A stretch of 64,000 nucleotides of DNA from Symsagittifera roscoffensis (taxonomy: Eukaryota > Xenacoelomorpha > Acoela > Convolutidae), in the NCBI RefSeq assembly GCF_963678635.1, contig NC_087064.1, positions 63,729,548 to 63,793,547 on the forward strand, given 5' to 3'. Below, piece by piece: positions 22,801-37,800 of the stretch. Each line of letters starts with the position of its first letter. The stretch's first letter is position 1. Below the pieces are notes generated by a model. That model was not told where the DNA came from and made no database searches. It saw nothing but the letters and a program-made list of their open reading frames with translations. The position numbers and the translations under genes were made by a program.

Positions 22801-25800
22801 ACTTTTTGTCTAATTTGCTTAGATTGTTATTGTCAAATATGTCTAAATTATAGTTTTGCATCAGATCATTTTATCACATCACGCAAAAAAACTACACTAA
22901 TTTGAAAAAAAAAGATTTTTTTTTGTAGTTTTTGAATGAATATGGTCGGGATCATTCTGTTCTTTTTGCACAGTAACCGGCTATCCTTGCCTCTATATGG
23001 ATTTGTATAATCAGAAAAGTGGTTATCATAAATTGTTCTTGAAATTTATTCAGAAACCTGTTCTTGAGCTTGGAGGTGGTTTTTTGCGCTCTTTGAGTTC
23101 ATTGGCACTTTTCAACATTTGGTTGGTGATGTTTTTGCCACAATATGCGAAGTTCAGCTTGGCGTTGTGTTCCATCATGTCACTTGTTTTGTTTAGAGTG
23201 GCGATAGTAGTGGAAGTAGCGTGAACAACTTGCATTCTCTTCTGCCCTCCAGTGGCTGGTTGATGACAGTGCCCATGTTCTACACTCACCTCTGCTGGCA
23301 TCCACATCACAAACAGGCTTGTCACTCTTAACTACAACAAAACAACAGTTCAATCATCAACAAATTTATACTTTTTACATTTAATTTCAGCATTTCTCGA
23401 TTTAACTTAACTTGCGTTGCCAAGTCTACTTCCTCGCTTTTTCTGCAAACGCACATTTTTTACGGAATTTTAAATTCGGCACCTACTTTCCAATTTTTTT
23501 GTTCCGAGTTTCGAAGAATGTGACGGAATATTTGTGCTCGGGTGGTTTTTTTCGCCAGACAGGTTTTGAATTTTTAACTAGCCATTTCTGACGGAATTTT
23601 TTATATCAGCCAAAAGGTATTGTTGTCCTGCTCAAATTTGAAAAAGATATTTCACATGCGATCATGGATTTCCAAATTTCTAAATATCTTTAATTTTTGG
23701 CACTGTTGAATGTCCCCGTTTAGCAGCTGCATTTGAATTTCAACAAGCACAAACAATCCTTGAGAATGCATCAACATTCATTCCCTGAGTCAAATTAAAT
23801 AAAATCTGTAAAAAAATATGATTAATTTGAAGACTGGCTTGAAGAATTTCTCTATTTAATGATCTTTCCTTACCAATTTATGGCTTTTTTAATTAACTTT
23901 AAGCCTCTAATTGATGTTTAGGAAAGTTACACGTTGAAAAGTTATCGAAGGCGTTTTTGTTTATAATTTATTCATTTCAAAATCCGGCTGATGAAAATTA
24001 TGGATGCCATTTCTGAGGGGTAACTTGTCAAGAATAACGCTCATCTTGGACTAAACTTGAGTACATTTTTTGAAAAATCACATATTATCATGGATGTCCA
24101 ATTTATCAATTGGGTTAAACAATTGGTTAAAAAATGGTTTTATAAACTGATTGAACCAATAACCAATTGGTTAATCCGATTTAAACAAAAACGCTTTCGA
24201 TAACTTTTCAATACTGGACCATTGATTAGCTTTTCAATGAGTGCATTTTGAATCTACGTAAGGCCAAGGAATCGTTTTTCTTTTTCAACGCCACTCCAAA
24301 CCTTCACACAGCCATGCTCCATCGATTGATAATTAACAATTTTGGAAATTTAATACAATTCGATGTTCAACCATATAAATCCCCCCAATCAATTTAGGGG
24401 GGGGGGGGGGGGGGTAAAATACGGAGTATTTATGTTAAATATGTTAAATGCATATTTTATACAGAATCAATTTTCAGATTTAATACAAGCTTGGGAAATA
24501 AAACATGAAAAAAACAAAGCTTGGGAAATAAACAAATGGTTTTATAGATGAAAAAATAGTGCTGTGAGGTGCTTATGAAGATTAAATTTTGGCGTGAAGT
24601 GCCTTCGGTTTGAAATCCCGGCTTGTTGTCCTAGACCCACAATTATATCTTCTTTCCTTATTATCATCGCGTTGAAAATAAATGCAGTATGCTGAAATTG
24701 AAATGCTTTTATTGAAGTGAGATGTTACGAATGTTAGAATTAACAAGACTGCTCGTATATCAGGGCAAAGCCCTGAATGTTCCGACTGTCCCTTTATTCA
24801 TATCCAATAGTTTTTGTGGAAAAAAAATATTGAAAACTTTAACATTTTGGTCAATATCTAAGTGTAAAATTTTGAGTCGTACGAAATTAATACGACCATT
24901 TAGCTAGCGTCAATTCATTATGGAACGATTTTGTTGTGCGGGATAATTCGCCAAGCATAAATAATTCGCGTTACACTCTCAGAATTATGAGTAAACTCTT
25001 CAAAGCGCGCATAATTTAGTCCAGAACATGGAAAATTTGGCAATTTTCAAGCCCCCCAGAACCTTACAAAAAAAATCGTCGAGAGTTGAAATATCTTTTT
25101 ACATTTGAACTCAGGAAGTCGATATCTTCAATGGGGAATAAAAATTTTTTGTTGAAAATCATTATTTCGATCGGTGAAAATTGACTGAATAAAAAAAACT
25201 ACACCGAGCATAAATATTCCGTTTTCTTCGAACAAAAACTCGTAGTTGATAATTCAAAAACTTGAGGAATGTTGAAATTAAAAACTCGATGTTGATTCGT
25301 TCAATTTAAAGTTAAGTTTGTTGAAATATACATACAATCAGGCATGTTAAAATTAAACGCAAAATGGTATAATTTCTAATTATTATTACATGATAGCGTA
25401 TTGGAGAACACTTTTTGGCAGGGACGTAAGACTGAAAGTTAATGTTCTAGAATTGACGCTTTTAGAAACGACGACTTGAACGTTTTCAAATACCGCCGCT
25501 GATGAAAAAACTAAAAGCCTCATTTTTATTCAATTATTTGATCGAGATATTTTACAATGTATTTTCTGCATGATATGATTGTTGAGGAGTCAAAGTAAAG
25601 TAGTTGAGACAAGACAACCCTGTTGTGTTGTGTTGTAATTGATGAACATCTCCACACACTAGTTGCTGGCGGCCGTTCAGAATGACTGCACGCTACACAT
25701 CTGGACCAATCTCAGCTCCACTTTCACCAACGACTTCCAACTCTTCCTGTCAGTTGACTGGGGCCTGCAGGCCAGACTGTCCCCCCAGAGAACAAGGAGA

Positions 25801-28800
25801 GGAGGAGGCAGACACAGTTTGATGCCTGTGGCTGTGTGCTGGGTTAATTGTGAATTCCAGCACGTCTTCTTCACTCCTGGTCAAAGTCACAGTTAGTCAA
25901 CTCAACTAACTCTTTCATGTGTTAGCTAATTCTTCGTCACTTTCTACCTTACGTCATTTGTACAGCCTTCAGAAAACGTCTATTTTTTGGATTTTTTTTT
26001 TCATTTTCTCGAAAAATGCCCTCACAAATCTTTGGTTAAATGAGATTTTGGGTTAAATGAATAGAACGGGTTGTAAGAAGCTCCTAGGCATAAGCGGGAC
26101 AGTCCAAATTTTTTTAAACAAAAATTAAGGCCCTCAGAATATTTGAATTTTACAGTTTTTTGGAACTTAAACTTTTCTCAGAAACCGCCCTCTCAAATCT
26201 AAGATTTTGGGCTCATTCTAAATAACGAGTTGTGGGAAGCTCCCTTGCATAAGCGGCTGCGCCCACAATTTTCCACGCCAAAAGGTATGACCCTCGGAAT
26301 AGTCATACCTTTGATTTTTTCGACCGTTTTTCATTTTTTGACTTTCTTCGAAAAGTACTCGTCTAAATCTGAAATTTTGGGATTGTAAGCACAAGTTGTG
26401 GAAACCTCCGCTAGAATAGTACACTCTCACGGGTTTTACCCTCACGGTTTTTGTCTTCTATTTTGGGCGGTTTGCTATTATTTTTCTGATAAATATCTTT
26501 TTATCTCGTAAATACTATCTGATTTTTTGGGCTCTGTTTTTGATTATTCGGCTATTGGTGGTTGCTAAAACTATTTGGTGGTTGCTTTCATTTGTTGTTT
26601 CGATTTTTTTATTCGATGGTTCCGGCTAAAGTCGCTGACTTATCTTCTATGTGATTTTCTTTTGTTCATTTTTATCGGATTACGTACTTATATTACAAGT
26701 ATATTATTCTGCGTTGATTTTTTGTTAGTTTCAACCTTTTCAAAAAAGTTTAAATGAAATTTTAGGGTCGTATGTTTTTTTTCTTCAAAATTTTGTTCAA
26801 ATCAGGGCTATTTATTGTTCAATTGTAAGATAGCCAACAGATAGGTTGAAAAGAGTCAAGGAAACAGAAAAAAGATGCGACTTTCGAATTTCAAAGAAAA
26901 AAAATATATGGCCCTTAAGTTCTTTGAATTTCACCAAAAATTCATGATTGACATGTTTTTGATAAAAATTAACCAAATTTAAAAAAAGCAGGATCAGTGA
27001 CTTAATTTTTAATTTCACTGGGAAATCCTAAAAATAAATTTGACCTTCTGTACTATAAATCTTTTCACGCCATTTTTGGTTTTGTATTTGAAAAACGCGT
27101 TTTGTCTTTTAGCGAAAGAAATTAGATTGAATTCAAAAGTGCACCTCTACCTTAGTGGTTTCATATATTCATTTAAATATTTTAATGCACTTCTTTAGTT
27201 ACTAGAGCGTTTAAAGACTTTTCCTGAAAAAAATCATCAAGACTTATATAAGAGTTTCTCTCCACTACGTTCATCGACTCTTAAAACTTCCGGTCGAATG
27301 TTTTGAAATGGATTTTTTTGTTTTATAAGTTTTCACTGGTTGTGTTTGATTTTTTGGTTTCTACATCTTAGTGCGTTTTTAAATAGTTTGCAAGAAATTG
27401 TTTGATAAGGCAATTATGAAGCTATGCGTTGATTCGATCACTTAAACTATCATTGCGAATCTAAATATAATTACTTCCCTTAACTGTTCTTGAAATTTGG
27501 CGTTTGTTTTTGCAAAACAGGTCATGAAACAAAAGAGGATGACGAGACTACAGCGGATGTGAAAATGGAGCAAGAATTTGTTGCAGCTTCAGCTTCAAGG
27601 GATTTGAAAGCAACCAAGAAGCTCAGCTTGTTTAAGCAAACCTCGGATAACGATTTTTCGGACCTGCATGAATCTTGTTACAACCTTTGTTTATGTATTG
27701 TTACTTCAAACGGCCGCCTACTAGCTGTAGTTCTGAACGCAAGTGGAGATTTCGTGCAGGAAGATTGCAATATTCTAACAACTGGGGATTCAACAGTTGC
27801 TCCTGTGAAGACAGACTCCTGGTTCCAAGCACCCAATAAAGAGTCTCAAATTGAGTCGGAGAATTTTGTGATCAAAGATGCCAAGTTTCATTGGGATGAT
27901 GAAGGAAGATACGTGAGCTATGTCACGTCCAGAAAAGAATTAAGGATGGCCAAATATGAATTTCAGCTGCTAGACACTAACTTCAGCGAAAATGGTAAGC
28001 GTCTAACACCAGTGTCGTTCGTCCAACACGAGGGTAATTTTAAGCTGCCGTGGCCGAGTGGGGTGAGGCACTCGTCTCTCAACACGAGGGTCTTGAGTTC
28101 GAATCCCAATCGGTTATGGTTGGCTGTGTTCAACTGGGACCCGACTCCTCTGCGAGTCTCAGAAGCGTAACCATATCACTTTCAACTCGATTTGTTTGAA
28201 TTGAAATTGCGCAGAATTATTGCGTGATTTTCTGAGCAATTCATATCAAAGTTTATGATATGAACAAAGTTTAAACAGTCTTCTGTCTGAAATTTGTGTT
28301 AACTTGTTTTGTTGTCAGACTGCCTTAATAGGCCTGTTTAAAAGTAAATGAGCGCCTTGATTTTTTTGTCCTTTAAATCATCAGGTTTTTTTTTCAGAAA
28401 AAGAAACCTAATTTTGTTTGGTGGTTTGACTTTTGATTTTTTCCATGGTTACATCGAATTCATTCGGCAAATGGGAGGTCATATATACTGCATTACTCAA
28501 TAACATAAATGACAATGGCGCCAAAAAAGGCGCTTGACTTGCGTTCTCGAAAAGTGTTTTAATTTTGTAGCTCCAGTAGAAGATAGTATACCTATTGGTG
28601 TATTGTTCTCCTTTTAGTTGATTTAGAATTGTAAATGATAAACGATTTTGAATTTCGAAAATTTTTGTTTCTTGGCTTTTTTCTGATTTAATTCGAAACA
28701 ACTTAGGTTTAATTTCAATTTAGAAAGTTTTGAAGAAATTGCTGTTTAAGAGTCAATGAACGTAGTTAAAACTCAATGGTCGAGATAATTTTTTTTTCAT

Positions 28801-31800
28801 TGATTTTCCGCGATTTGAGTTTGGACTTCCTGTATATTTTCCAGCGCCTTTAAAAAAATACATATTGACTCAAATTAAGTTAACTTTTTCGAAAAAAAGC
28901 CAATCATAAATTGTTCTTAAACTTCAAAGATCTTTAAGGCCACATTATTTATTCTCTGAATTTCGAAAATTGATGTACATTTTTCTGTTTCGTTATTGTC
29001 ATTGACTTTTTCTAACTGTGTTCAACTGGGACCCGACTCCTCTGCGAGTCTCAGAAGCGTAACCATATCACTTTCAACTCGATTTGTTTGAATTGAAATT
29101 GCGCAGAATTATTGCGTGATTTTCTGAGCAACTCATCAAAGTTTATGATATGAACAGAGTTTAAACTGTCTTCTGTCTGAAATTTGTGTTAACTTGTTTT
29201 GTTGTCTGACTGCCTTAATTGTTGTATAACTGTCTTTTTTTCTAACTGTTTGCTGGCTATGTTCTCAGATTTTAGGGGGAATGTTAGACGCTCATTCTGG
29301 TGTAAAATGTTTTGTAGTTGACTCGGTAGTTTTTGCGCAATGTAAGTTCAAACAAGTCGAGAAAGCTTCAGTTTTGGTGAAAGTCTCATCTCGAATTTGC
29401 AAATTTATTTGCGTGTTTTCTTGTAAGAGAGCCGTCCTTGATTAAGAGGCGACATGATTTCTAAATTAAAGCAGTTTTAACGCCTTGTAGAAAATGTTAT
29501 ATTTCAGAATTTTATTGAATCATAAAAATTCTCAAAACTGATTTGTAAATAACTGTAAATAAAAAAACATCATCTCTAAAGTCACCGAAGTTCTTTTTTG
29601 TTGCATATGACAGAGTATTTGTCATTATCATCTTGTATCACGCATCAAAAGCTAAAGGCGAACTCAAATGAAGGAAGCCTCCAGTTGAATAACTTGTTTT
29701 AGACCACATTGATTTGGTAATATGCGTGGGTTTTTTTCTCGAAATTACCGTTTGACTTTGAGTGAATCTCCAAGCAACGGTTGTGTTCGTTTTTGCCCGA
29801 AGTCTACCCAATTGGAAAAAAAACTTCAGGTTTTTTTTCGTGGTGTCTGGATAAATTAAAACAGCAACTAAATTACTACGTAATTTCTAACTCATGGGGC
29901 TTCATAAATTATTTTTAACAGGTCCAATTAATATTGGAAATCAGTTCGCAACACATCTTAGTAAAGACCTGCGTAAGGTGTCCGAAACTGGCATTTTAGT
30001 CCCTGTACCTCAATTTTTTGTTTTGAACCTTGAGGCGTGTTGTTTGATTGGCTTCGTTTTAAATTTTTAGGCGAACGCTTGCACATTGAAGTTCAAATTT
30101 TGAGAAGCTACGATTTATCCAGTTTCAATATCAGGGTAGAGCAAGTGGTCCAGTCGTCTCTGAAACAGACAACGTGCTTAGTTGAATCAAACGACAAGTT
30201 TATCAAATCGGGCAGAAAACGAAAACGGTCAACAAGTGACAAAGAGTTTGCGGATGAAACGAGCGACGAAGAAACTGAGTTACCAGATAGCAAAGTTAAA
30301 ACTGAAATTGAATTGCAGAGGAGCGAAATAAGCAAGTGTCCAGGTGTGCTTAAAAGACGGCGACTTGTCAATTTCGATTACGTGGCTACTGAAGTTAAAA
30401 CAGAGGCCATAAAAGTTTCTGTCCTTGTGGAAAACGAAAATACCGATTCATTTGAGGATAACAAAGTAAAAATCGAACCTCAACTTGAAGCAAACGAAAG
30501 TTTAGTTGACGAAAAATCTTTATTAGATAGTGACGTAGTTTCTGCAATTGAAGAGCCATTAATAGATTCATCTAATTATGAATATAAATTGGGAAAATAT
30601 TCACAACTTGTATCACCTTCGGGAATACTTCTGAGCCCGAGACACTTTTATGATCCGTACTTACACGCAGCCAACGAAAAACACATAATTTTGTTTGACT
30701 CGGCAAAAGGAATGCATGTTTTTGATAGCGTTGATTTGAGTGCAATTGACTGTGATAACAATAATGATGGGAGAGGAAAAGAGTCGAAGCGGATGAAGAA
30801 AGTGGATGCCAGATTTGCCTGTTTGTCCCCCTTAGCACTGGCAGTAGCTGCATTCAACCCAGGTAGGCCCCGCTCTTGTCTGCTCTACTCCTGTGCCATC
30901 ACCAGTTTCGTAAGAAGGGTTTTTGGATGTTTAAAGAGACGATGAACGTAGTGAAGACTATATAGGTTGTGATGATTGTGATTGTTGTTTTTCAGGAAAA
31001 GTTAAAATTTGTTCAGGCTCAAATTTAATTTTTCGCGGTTTGACTTTGGTTTCTTTTTAAGTCATGTTAAAAGGAAGGCAAACTCCACTATCGAACAACG
31101 AAAGTGTAAAGGTAACGAATAACGTGTTCGATTTCTAGCTTCGAAAAATGATTATCATTTTCAGATTTCCCGGAAGCCGGAAAAAAATAAACTTGTGGTC
31201 CAATTTTTTTTCAAAGTCAACTTTGTATTGCATTATGTTGGGGCATATACGCAAGATCTGCGTTTGTCGAAAAAAAAACTTTGCTTTGTCGGGTGCGCCA
31301 GCTTTCAATTTAAGAAGAAAGCTAAAAAGGAAAAGCAAGTGTTTGCAATTTTGGTTCGTTACCTATTAACACGACCAAAAGCTTACACAGATGATTTTTG
31401 CACGTTTTTGCGATCCCTTGCAGCAATATATATATATGGATCAATTTTTATTTGAAGACAGATTGAGTGAAGAATTGAAGAGATCGACTCGCTGGAAGTC
31501 TCTTTTGTCTTCGGTTTGAAATGTTTTTTTTTCGCATGACACAATGAAAATTTGAAGAGAAGCATTTTGAAGAGAAGCACAATTTGAAGAGAAGCTCAAT
31601 GAAAATTTGAAGAGAAGAACAATGAAAATTTGAAGTAGCTGCTCGAATTATCAAGTGAGGTCTCTGCACAGCGACCGCGGGCTAATGTTGTTTTCATTAA
31701 TAATGAGAAGGCGGCAAGTGTATTCATGAAACAGCTGATAATGGTGTGCAAAATTGTCAGTTGATGATGGTCAACTTACAGCGTATGCCCTGTTCAATGA

Positions 31801-34800
31801 TGTATAATGTGTGGTTGTGTGTGTTTAGGAAGTCTGTCTGTGGACATTTCTATTCTGCCCCAGTCTCTTCTAGCCATGAAAGGGAAGAGAGGAGAAGGAG
31901 CAGAGATGGTAGGCGGCAGAGCCAGTGTAGAAGACACTGCTGCCGCCCTCATAAGGTCTGCTCTCTGTACTGGAAAAGACACTTGGGATCTGATGCTGAC
32001 CTTGAAGTCCAAATGGTACCACTCAACTGAAATTGTGAAAGAGTTTGTGAGCAGTCTTCTTATCAAGTAAGCTAAGCGCTATGGCATTACAAATGCAGCC
32101 AAAGAATCCACGACTATTGATATCGATATTTTGGTGGTCTAAAAGCTGTGCTACAGCTTGCTAAGTTGTCTAATTATGAATCAAATGCTTTTTGTTGTCC
32201 TGAATAAGATGAAGGCTTGTTTTGAAATTGAATTAAAATTTAGAAAGTGGAATGAGGGAAAGAAATACGAAAAGCTGTTGTCGATGTGTGCCGTGTTGTC
32301 AACGAGGGCGGCGAACGAAACAATGGGACTGTCTGTCATCTCCTTCGGACTGAACATGGAGCTGAAGCTGCTCAGAATTCACGCGTTTTACAATCTCATC
32401 TTCAAGTCAGTAGAGACGAAAGAGTGGCAGAAGCTTAAACATTACATGGCACAACCGGAACCAGATTTAAACGACGCCATCATCGCCTCAGAGTTGGAAG
32501 CGTTTCTGCTGAAAGAATCAGAGTTTATGTTGATGCTGCCTATAATACAAGCTGTGTATGATTCAGTACTGTTGGTTTTCAAATTGATTTGCGATGGCAA
32601 ACACGCTTATTTATTGAATCTAGAGAAAGTTTTGACACTTGTGAAGAAGTTGCTGTTGCTGCAGACCCTGTGGATTAGCCAATCTGGCATTCGAGTGAAG
32701 CATCAGCCGGTGTTTGAGAAATACGTGCAGTCAATTGACCTGAAAAGGTTCTTCGCTTTAAGCTGTGAAGCTTTGGTCACAGCTGAGAAGGAAAGAAAGA
32801 GAAAAGAAACACATGCACATGTCAATGAAGAGTGGACGGAGGTGATGAAGAAAGTGGCCAACTTGCTCAGACTGTTCCGACATGTCAACTTCGAGTCATC
32901 CAATTGTGCGTCTGGAGTTTTTGCCTTATATGGTAGAAACAGTAAGCAGTTAGTATTCACATGCGACGATATAAACGAGCCCGTTCGACACTTTCCCAAT
33001 CCGCCCAATTCGATAGTAGATGAAGTCAGGTTCTTGAGGTTGGGTGTTCGACCAATCACTGATCTCAAGCAGTGTTCCAGGTGTGGCAAACGACAGGGGC
33101 TGAGAGCGAAGAAGCAGTTCAGATGGCCGCTTTGGGAAGCCATCTGGAGTGAAAGGTCAGTCTGTGAATTGCTAATCAACTAGTAGAATATCTCGTCTTA
33201 CCGCGTGTTGATCAAAAGTTCCTCCCACGTGTTCAATGTATCTCAATATCGCTCGCTTTTTAAAAAAAAACAGTATTTTGTAGAAGTGTGAAATGACAAG
33301 CATAAGGCTAGTTATAAAAATTGGGTAAATTACCTGAGGAGAGTAGTACACCAATTGTTAGTAAGGGTAGTTTTAAGGGTTGAGTCAAAGGAGTTCCATG
33401 CAGTTGGGCATCAGTTGAGTAAGTACATGAAAAATAATACAATAGTAAATCAGGGATAAAACTAAGGTAAATATAATATCATAAATAGGGATATTATATT
33501 ACATGGTACGGGGAATACTAAAAGGCGAACGTTAGAAAAAGGGGAACTGTTAATAAGGGGGTTATTCAGAAAAGTTGATATTAATCCCGAGTTTTCGTAT
33601 AAATTGAAACATTGTTTTACCTGAAAGTTTGTCATTTTCTTGTAAGTCATGCTGTTTTTGAAAAGTTGAGAGAAACGAGAGAGTCCGCTTGGCTGTAATG
33701 TCAAAAGTCAAGTTGAGAGAAAGGTGACCTTAATTGTTTACAATTAACACCCGCCCACATTTGCAGAGCTTGCAAATAAAGTATTGAATAAAATAGTAAG
33801 GATACGGTAAAATACAAAGATAAGGGAACCAGTAGATAAGGGAACCAGAAATTGTTCTTTTTCATCTTCATCTTGGTTTGTCTATCGTTGAGCTGATTGT
33901 CTTAGTTGAATTGACGAGTCGTAGATTTGTTCATCTTTGTCGAGTTGATATGTTGAAGGCTGAGTTGCGTGATTATTTGGTTGGTTAGCTATTTGGAGCT
34001 TGGTTACTGCGAAACTGGGAAAACGCGGCTCAATTTGACCACAGGTCGAACTTTGAATCCAGTTGGCGTTTTCAGCTTCACTGAGCGGACTATTCCATCT
34101 TGTCCAGGAAAGGTTTCCACCACTTTAGCAAGAGGCCACAGTCCACGAGGTGTAAAATCCTCCAACATCCAGACCATGTCGTCGGGTTGCAAATTGGAAG
34201 TCGCAGAAGTCCACTTTGATCGTTTCTGCTGACCTGGTAAGTACTCTCGAAGAAAGTGATTCCAGAAGTGATCTGCGAGTAGTTGGGATGCTTTCCATGA
34301 TTTTGACAGAGATAAATCCTTGTCCTTGAAGATACCAGGCGGTAAATTTGGAGTTCCACGACCAAGAAGGAAATGGTTGGGAGTGAGAGGCAGATCATCT
34401 TTGATGTCGTCAGACACATTGGTTAAAGGTCGTGAATTCATGGTTGATTCAATTTCGGTCGTGAAAGTAGCCAGTGTTTCATAGGAGAGTGTTCTTGATC
34501 CGATGACTTTGTACAGGGAAAGTTTAAATATCTGAACTAGTCGTTCCCAAGAACCACCAAAATGAGGGGCCGCAGGAGGGTTGAATTTCCATTCGAGTGA
34601 TACGTCCAGCTGATTGATGCTTTCCACAAATTCTTTGTTCTTTTCCAAGTTGTCTAGACATTTCTTCAGCTCAGAATTGGAGCCCACAAAACTTGTCCCA
34701 CAATCAGAAACCATTTTCGATGGTTTTCCTCGCCGGGCAAAAAAGCGTCTGATACAAAGAAGAGTGCTGTCTGTCGATAGTCCTAATGAGATTTCAAGAT

Positions 34801-37800
34801 GCACAGCTCTGATCACTAAGCATGTGAACAGTAAAATATACGCTTGGTATTGTTTTCCTTGAAGGATGATGGGAAAAGGTCCAACGTAGTCCAATCCAGT
34901 CGTTGCAAAAGGAAAATGATTTTTTGATGGCAGTCGATCAATTGGAAGATCTGACATCTGAGGGTAGTCGACTTGTTGTTGCATTCTTCTGCAGGGTATA
35001 CAACTGTGTATGATACTTTTCAGCATGACGCGGCAGCGAAGAATCCAGTAGTTTTCCTGTGCTATGGCCATTGCTTGTTCCTTTCAGCAGTGGGAATGTA
35101 GAACATGGATGTTAGCTAACAGCAGGCGAACATTGGGGTTTTCACCAGCGAGAATGATTGGATATCTAGCTGATAGCATGATAGGGGCACGCGTGAGACG
35201 TCCACGAGAACGCAGGATACCGAAGTTGTCCACAAACGGTGCTAATGTTCGAAGTCTACTTTTGCCTTCAATTGGTTTTTCTTTTTTGATGTCTGAAATT
35301 TCAGAGACAAAATCTGTCCTTTGGGCAGTTTTAATTATGAGAAAGTGCGATTTCGTTAGATGCAAGAGTTGAAGATCGACCTTCGACTGTTTGTTGATCT
35401 TCCGTTTGAGATTTTCTGCGAATAAGAAGCAGTATGCAACTGTCCGTATTAGTCTTTTCCAGTTGCTGAAGCGTTTGATGTCAAATATAGGCTCAAATTT
35501 AGCCTCTAATGAAGTAACGAATACAGGAATGTTCTCAAGCCGAATGTTTTCCTGTGAAGGCCATTGAGAAGAATCGTTCAACAGAAATTCTGGTCCTAGT
35601 AGCCACCGACAGCTTGAGGTCATTTCTAAAGCCATGTATCCTCTGGTACCGTCGTCAGCAGGATTTAGCAGAGTTGGAACGTGAAACCACTGTTCAGGTT
35701 TAGAAACGTCTAAAATTTTCTGAAGCCGATTAGCGACGAAAATTTTGTGTCGTATTTCAGGTGTTCGCAGCCAATACAAAACAGTAGTACTGTCAGACCA
35801 GAAATAAGTTTTTTCAACTTTGAGGTCAATTTCCTCTGAAACAAAGAGCGATAGTTGGGCAGCATATACTGCAGCTTGCAACTCGAGATTGGGAATTGTA
35901 ACACGTTTCATAGGAGCGACTCTTGTCTTTCCTATTATAAACTTCAAAGATGTGGAGCCGTCGCTGTAGACTATTCTTAGGTAGCAAACAGCAGCGAGAG
36001 CGAATTCTGATGCATCACAAAACGTGTGAAGCTGGATTGAAGCAGGGTTTTCTTTATCAAAGAAGTTCCTTTGGAATGAAACAGTTTCGAAATTTTCCAT
36101 TTCGTCTACCCAAAGTTTGAAATCGGGAAGTTTATCCGTGTCTAATGGAGTATCCCACTTAACACCTTGTGACCAAACAGATTGGAGAACTTTTCGAATC
36201 CGAATTGTCAATGGAGCCACTATTCCGAGTGGGTCAAATAAAGAAGCGGTATACTTCAGGAGTTTCCGTTGCGTAGCAATGCCAATACGTAGAATTTTTA
36301 CAAACTTTTTGTTATCGATGAAGTAGCAGTCAGTGTTGGTATTCCAGTGAACACCGAGAACTCGTTGATGTTTAGGCGTTGGATCATTAGGGCTGACTAA
36401 AATATTTGGATCAATTGAATCCAGGAATGGTTTACTGTTTGAGTTCCACTTATTCAAGTTGAACCCACCTCGAGATAAAGATCCTCGTAGTTGTGTCATT
36501 TGTTGGAGGGCTTCTTCTACCGTTGACGAAGTGACATACAAATCATCCATGTAGATATTCCGTTGAATGATTTCAGAAGCCAGAGGAAAGTCGTTTTTAC
36601 TGTCTGATGCACATCGTCGTACTGCGTAGCAAGCCACGCATGGTGAGTCTGTGGCACCGAAAATGTGTCGTGTATATTCGTGAGTTTCTAATTTACCATT
36701 TTCTTTCCAAAGGTATCTTAGAAAAGGTCTATCCTTTGGGCTGACTAGCACTTGCATAAACATAGCATCTATGTCAGCAGATATTGCTATTTTATTTTGT
36801 CGAAAGCGAATTATGAGACCTGTTAAGTTGCACAAAAGATCGGGCCCTTTGAGCAAACTCGAGTTGAGGGATTTACCCTGAAAAATGCTGGAAGCATTTG
36901 AGACTCGTCTAACTTTGTCTGGTTTGTTGACATTTGTCACTGGATGATGCGGCAAATACCAAGATTTGATTGCAGTGTCATGTTTTGCATCTATTTTGGT
37001 GACAAAGCCTTTTTCTAAGTCAGTGATGACTGTTGCGCGGTATTTCTCCCTTAAATCAGGTTTACTTTTAAGGCGAAATTCGAGGCTGTTGAGTTGCTTT
37101 TCAGCTAGCCAACGGTTATTTGGAAGATCAGTATCCTCTTTCCAAAGAAGGTCAATTTGATAGTGACCATCTACTAAAGTACAAGAGTTTTCGAGAATAT
37201 CGATTGCTCTTTTATCCGATTTGGAGTGCGAGCGTTTTGAAGAAGCGATGCCTGTGTTTTCTATTTTCATCCAGTTGAGAACTTTCTGGTATAATTTTTC
37301 ATCTAAGTTATTGTGTGAATGAACTTGTGTGAAGTTCACCGGAACAGATGGAACGGAATTATATTGCGTTTTGTTCCGACCTGTGCATGTCCATCCCAAA
37401 AGGGTTTCGATAGCCCAGGGAACATTCTTGGGGCCATCAACGGTATTTTTGATCTCATGATATTCTGGATTGTTGTTTCCGATGACTAGCGATATGCTAT
37501 TGTCGTTTAAGTCCGGGTATTTAACATGCTTTAAATGTGGAAAATTGTTGCACATTGCGTTTAGTTGAAAAATATCAACTGGGGCCAAATTATTTTCATC
37601 TACCGTGAGTACGTCATCGAGCGTCATTGGAGTCGATGTGCTTTTGTATGGTCTAATTTGTACATCCACAGATGTAACTTGAACTGACTTGGTCTCATGA
37701 TATCCAGATATGGGAAGTGAGTGCTTCTTGTTGACGTCCAAGCCTAGTTGAGTTGCCACTGAGTCCAGTAGTAGAGTTACGCAGCTACCACTATCTAAGA

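Noticed and set aside
24060-24190. Possible regulatory inverted repeat made of ccaattggtt motifs
   Set aside because: Motifs are short, irregular and within AT-rich intron; no consistent arm pairing.
28047-28125. Functional tRNA gene
   Set aside because: The B box is good, but stems are imperfect and the head is attached to a repeated body, so it is a SINE.
27995-28170. Coding continuation of MED16 exon 4
   Set aside because: A strong donor (AATG|gtaagc) precedes it, and the extra frame runs into a tRNA-derived SINE.
30572-30857. Minus-strand frames of 69-93 residues opposite MED16 exon 6
   Set aside because: Shadows of a well-supported coding exon on the plus strand.
33156-33183. MED16 ending at the TAG after exon 8
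   Set aside because: A GAAAG|gtcagt donor and an in-phase exon at 42023 with the conserved terminal [10 protein letters not shown] explain the gene better.
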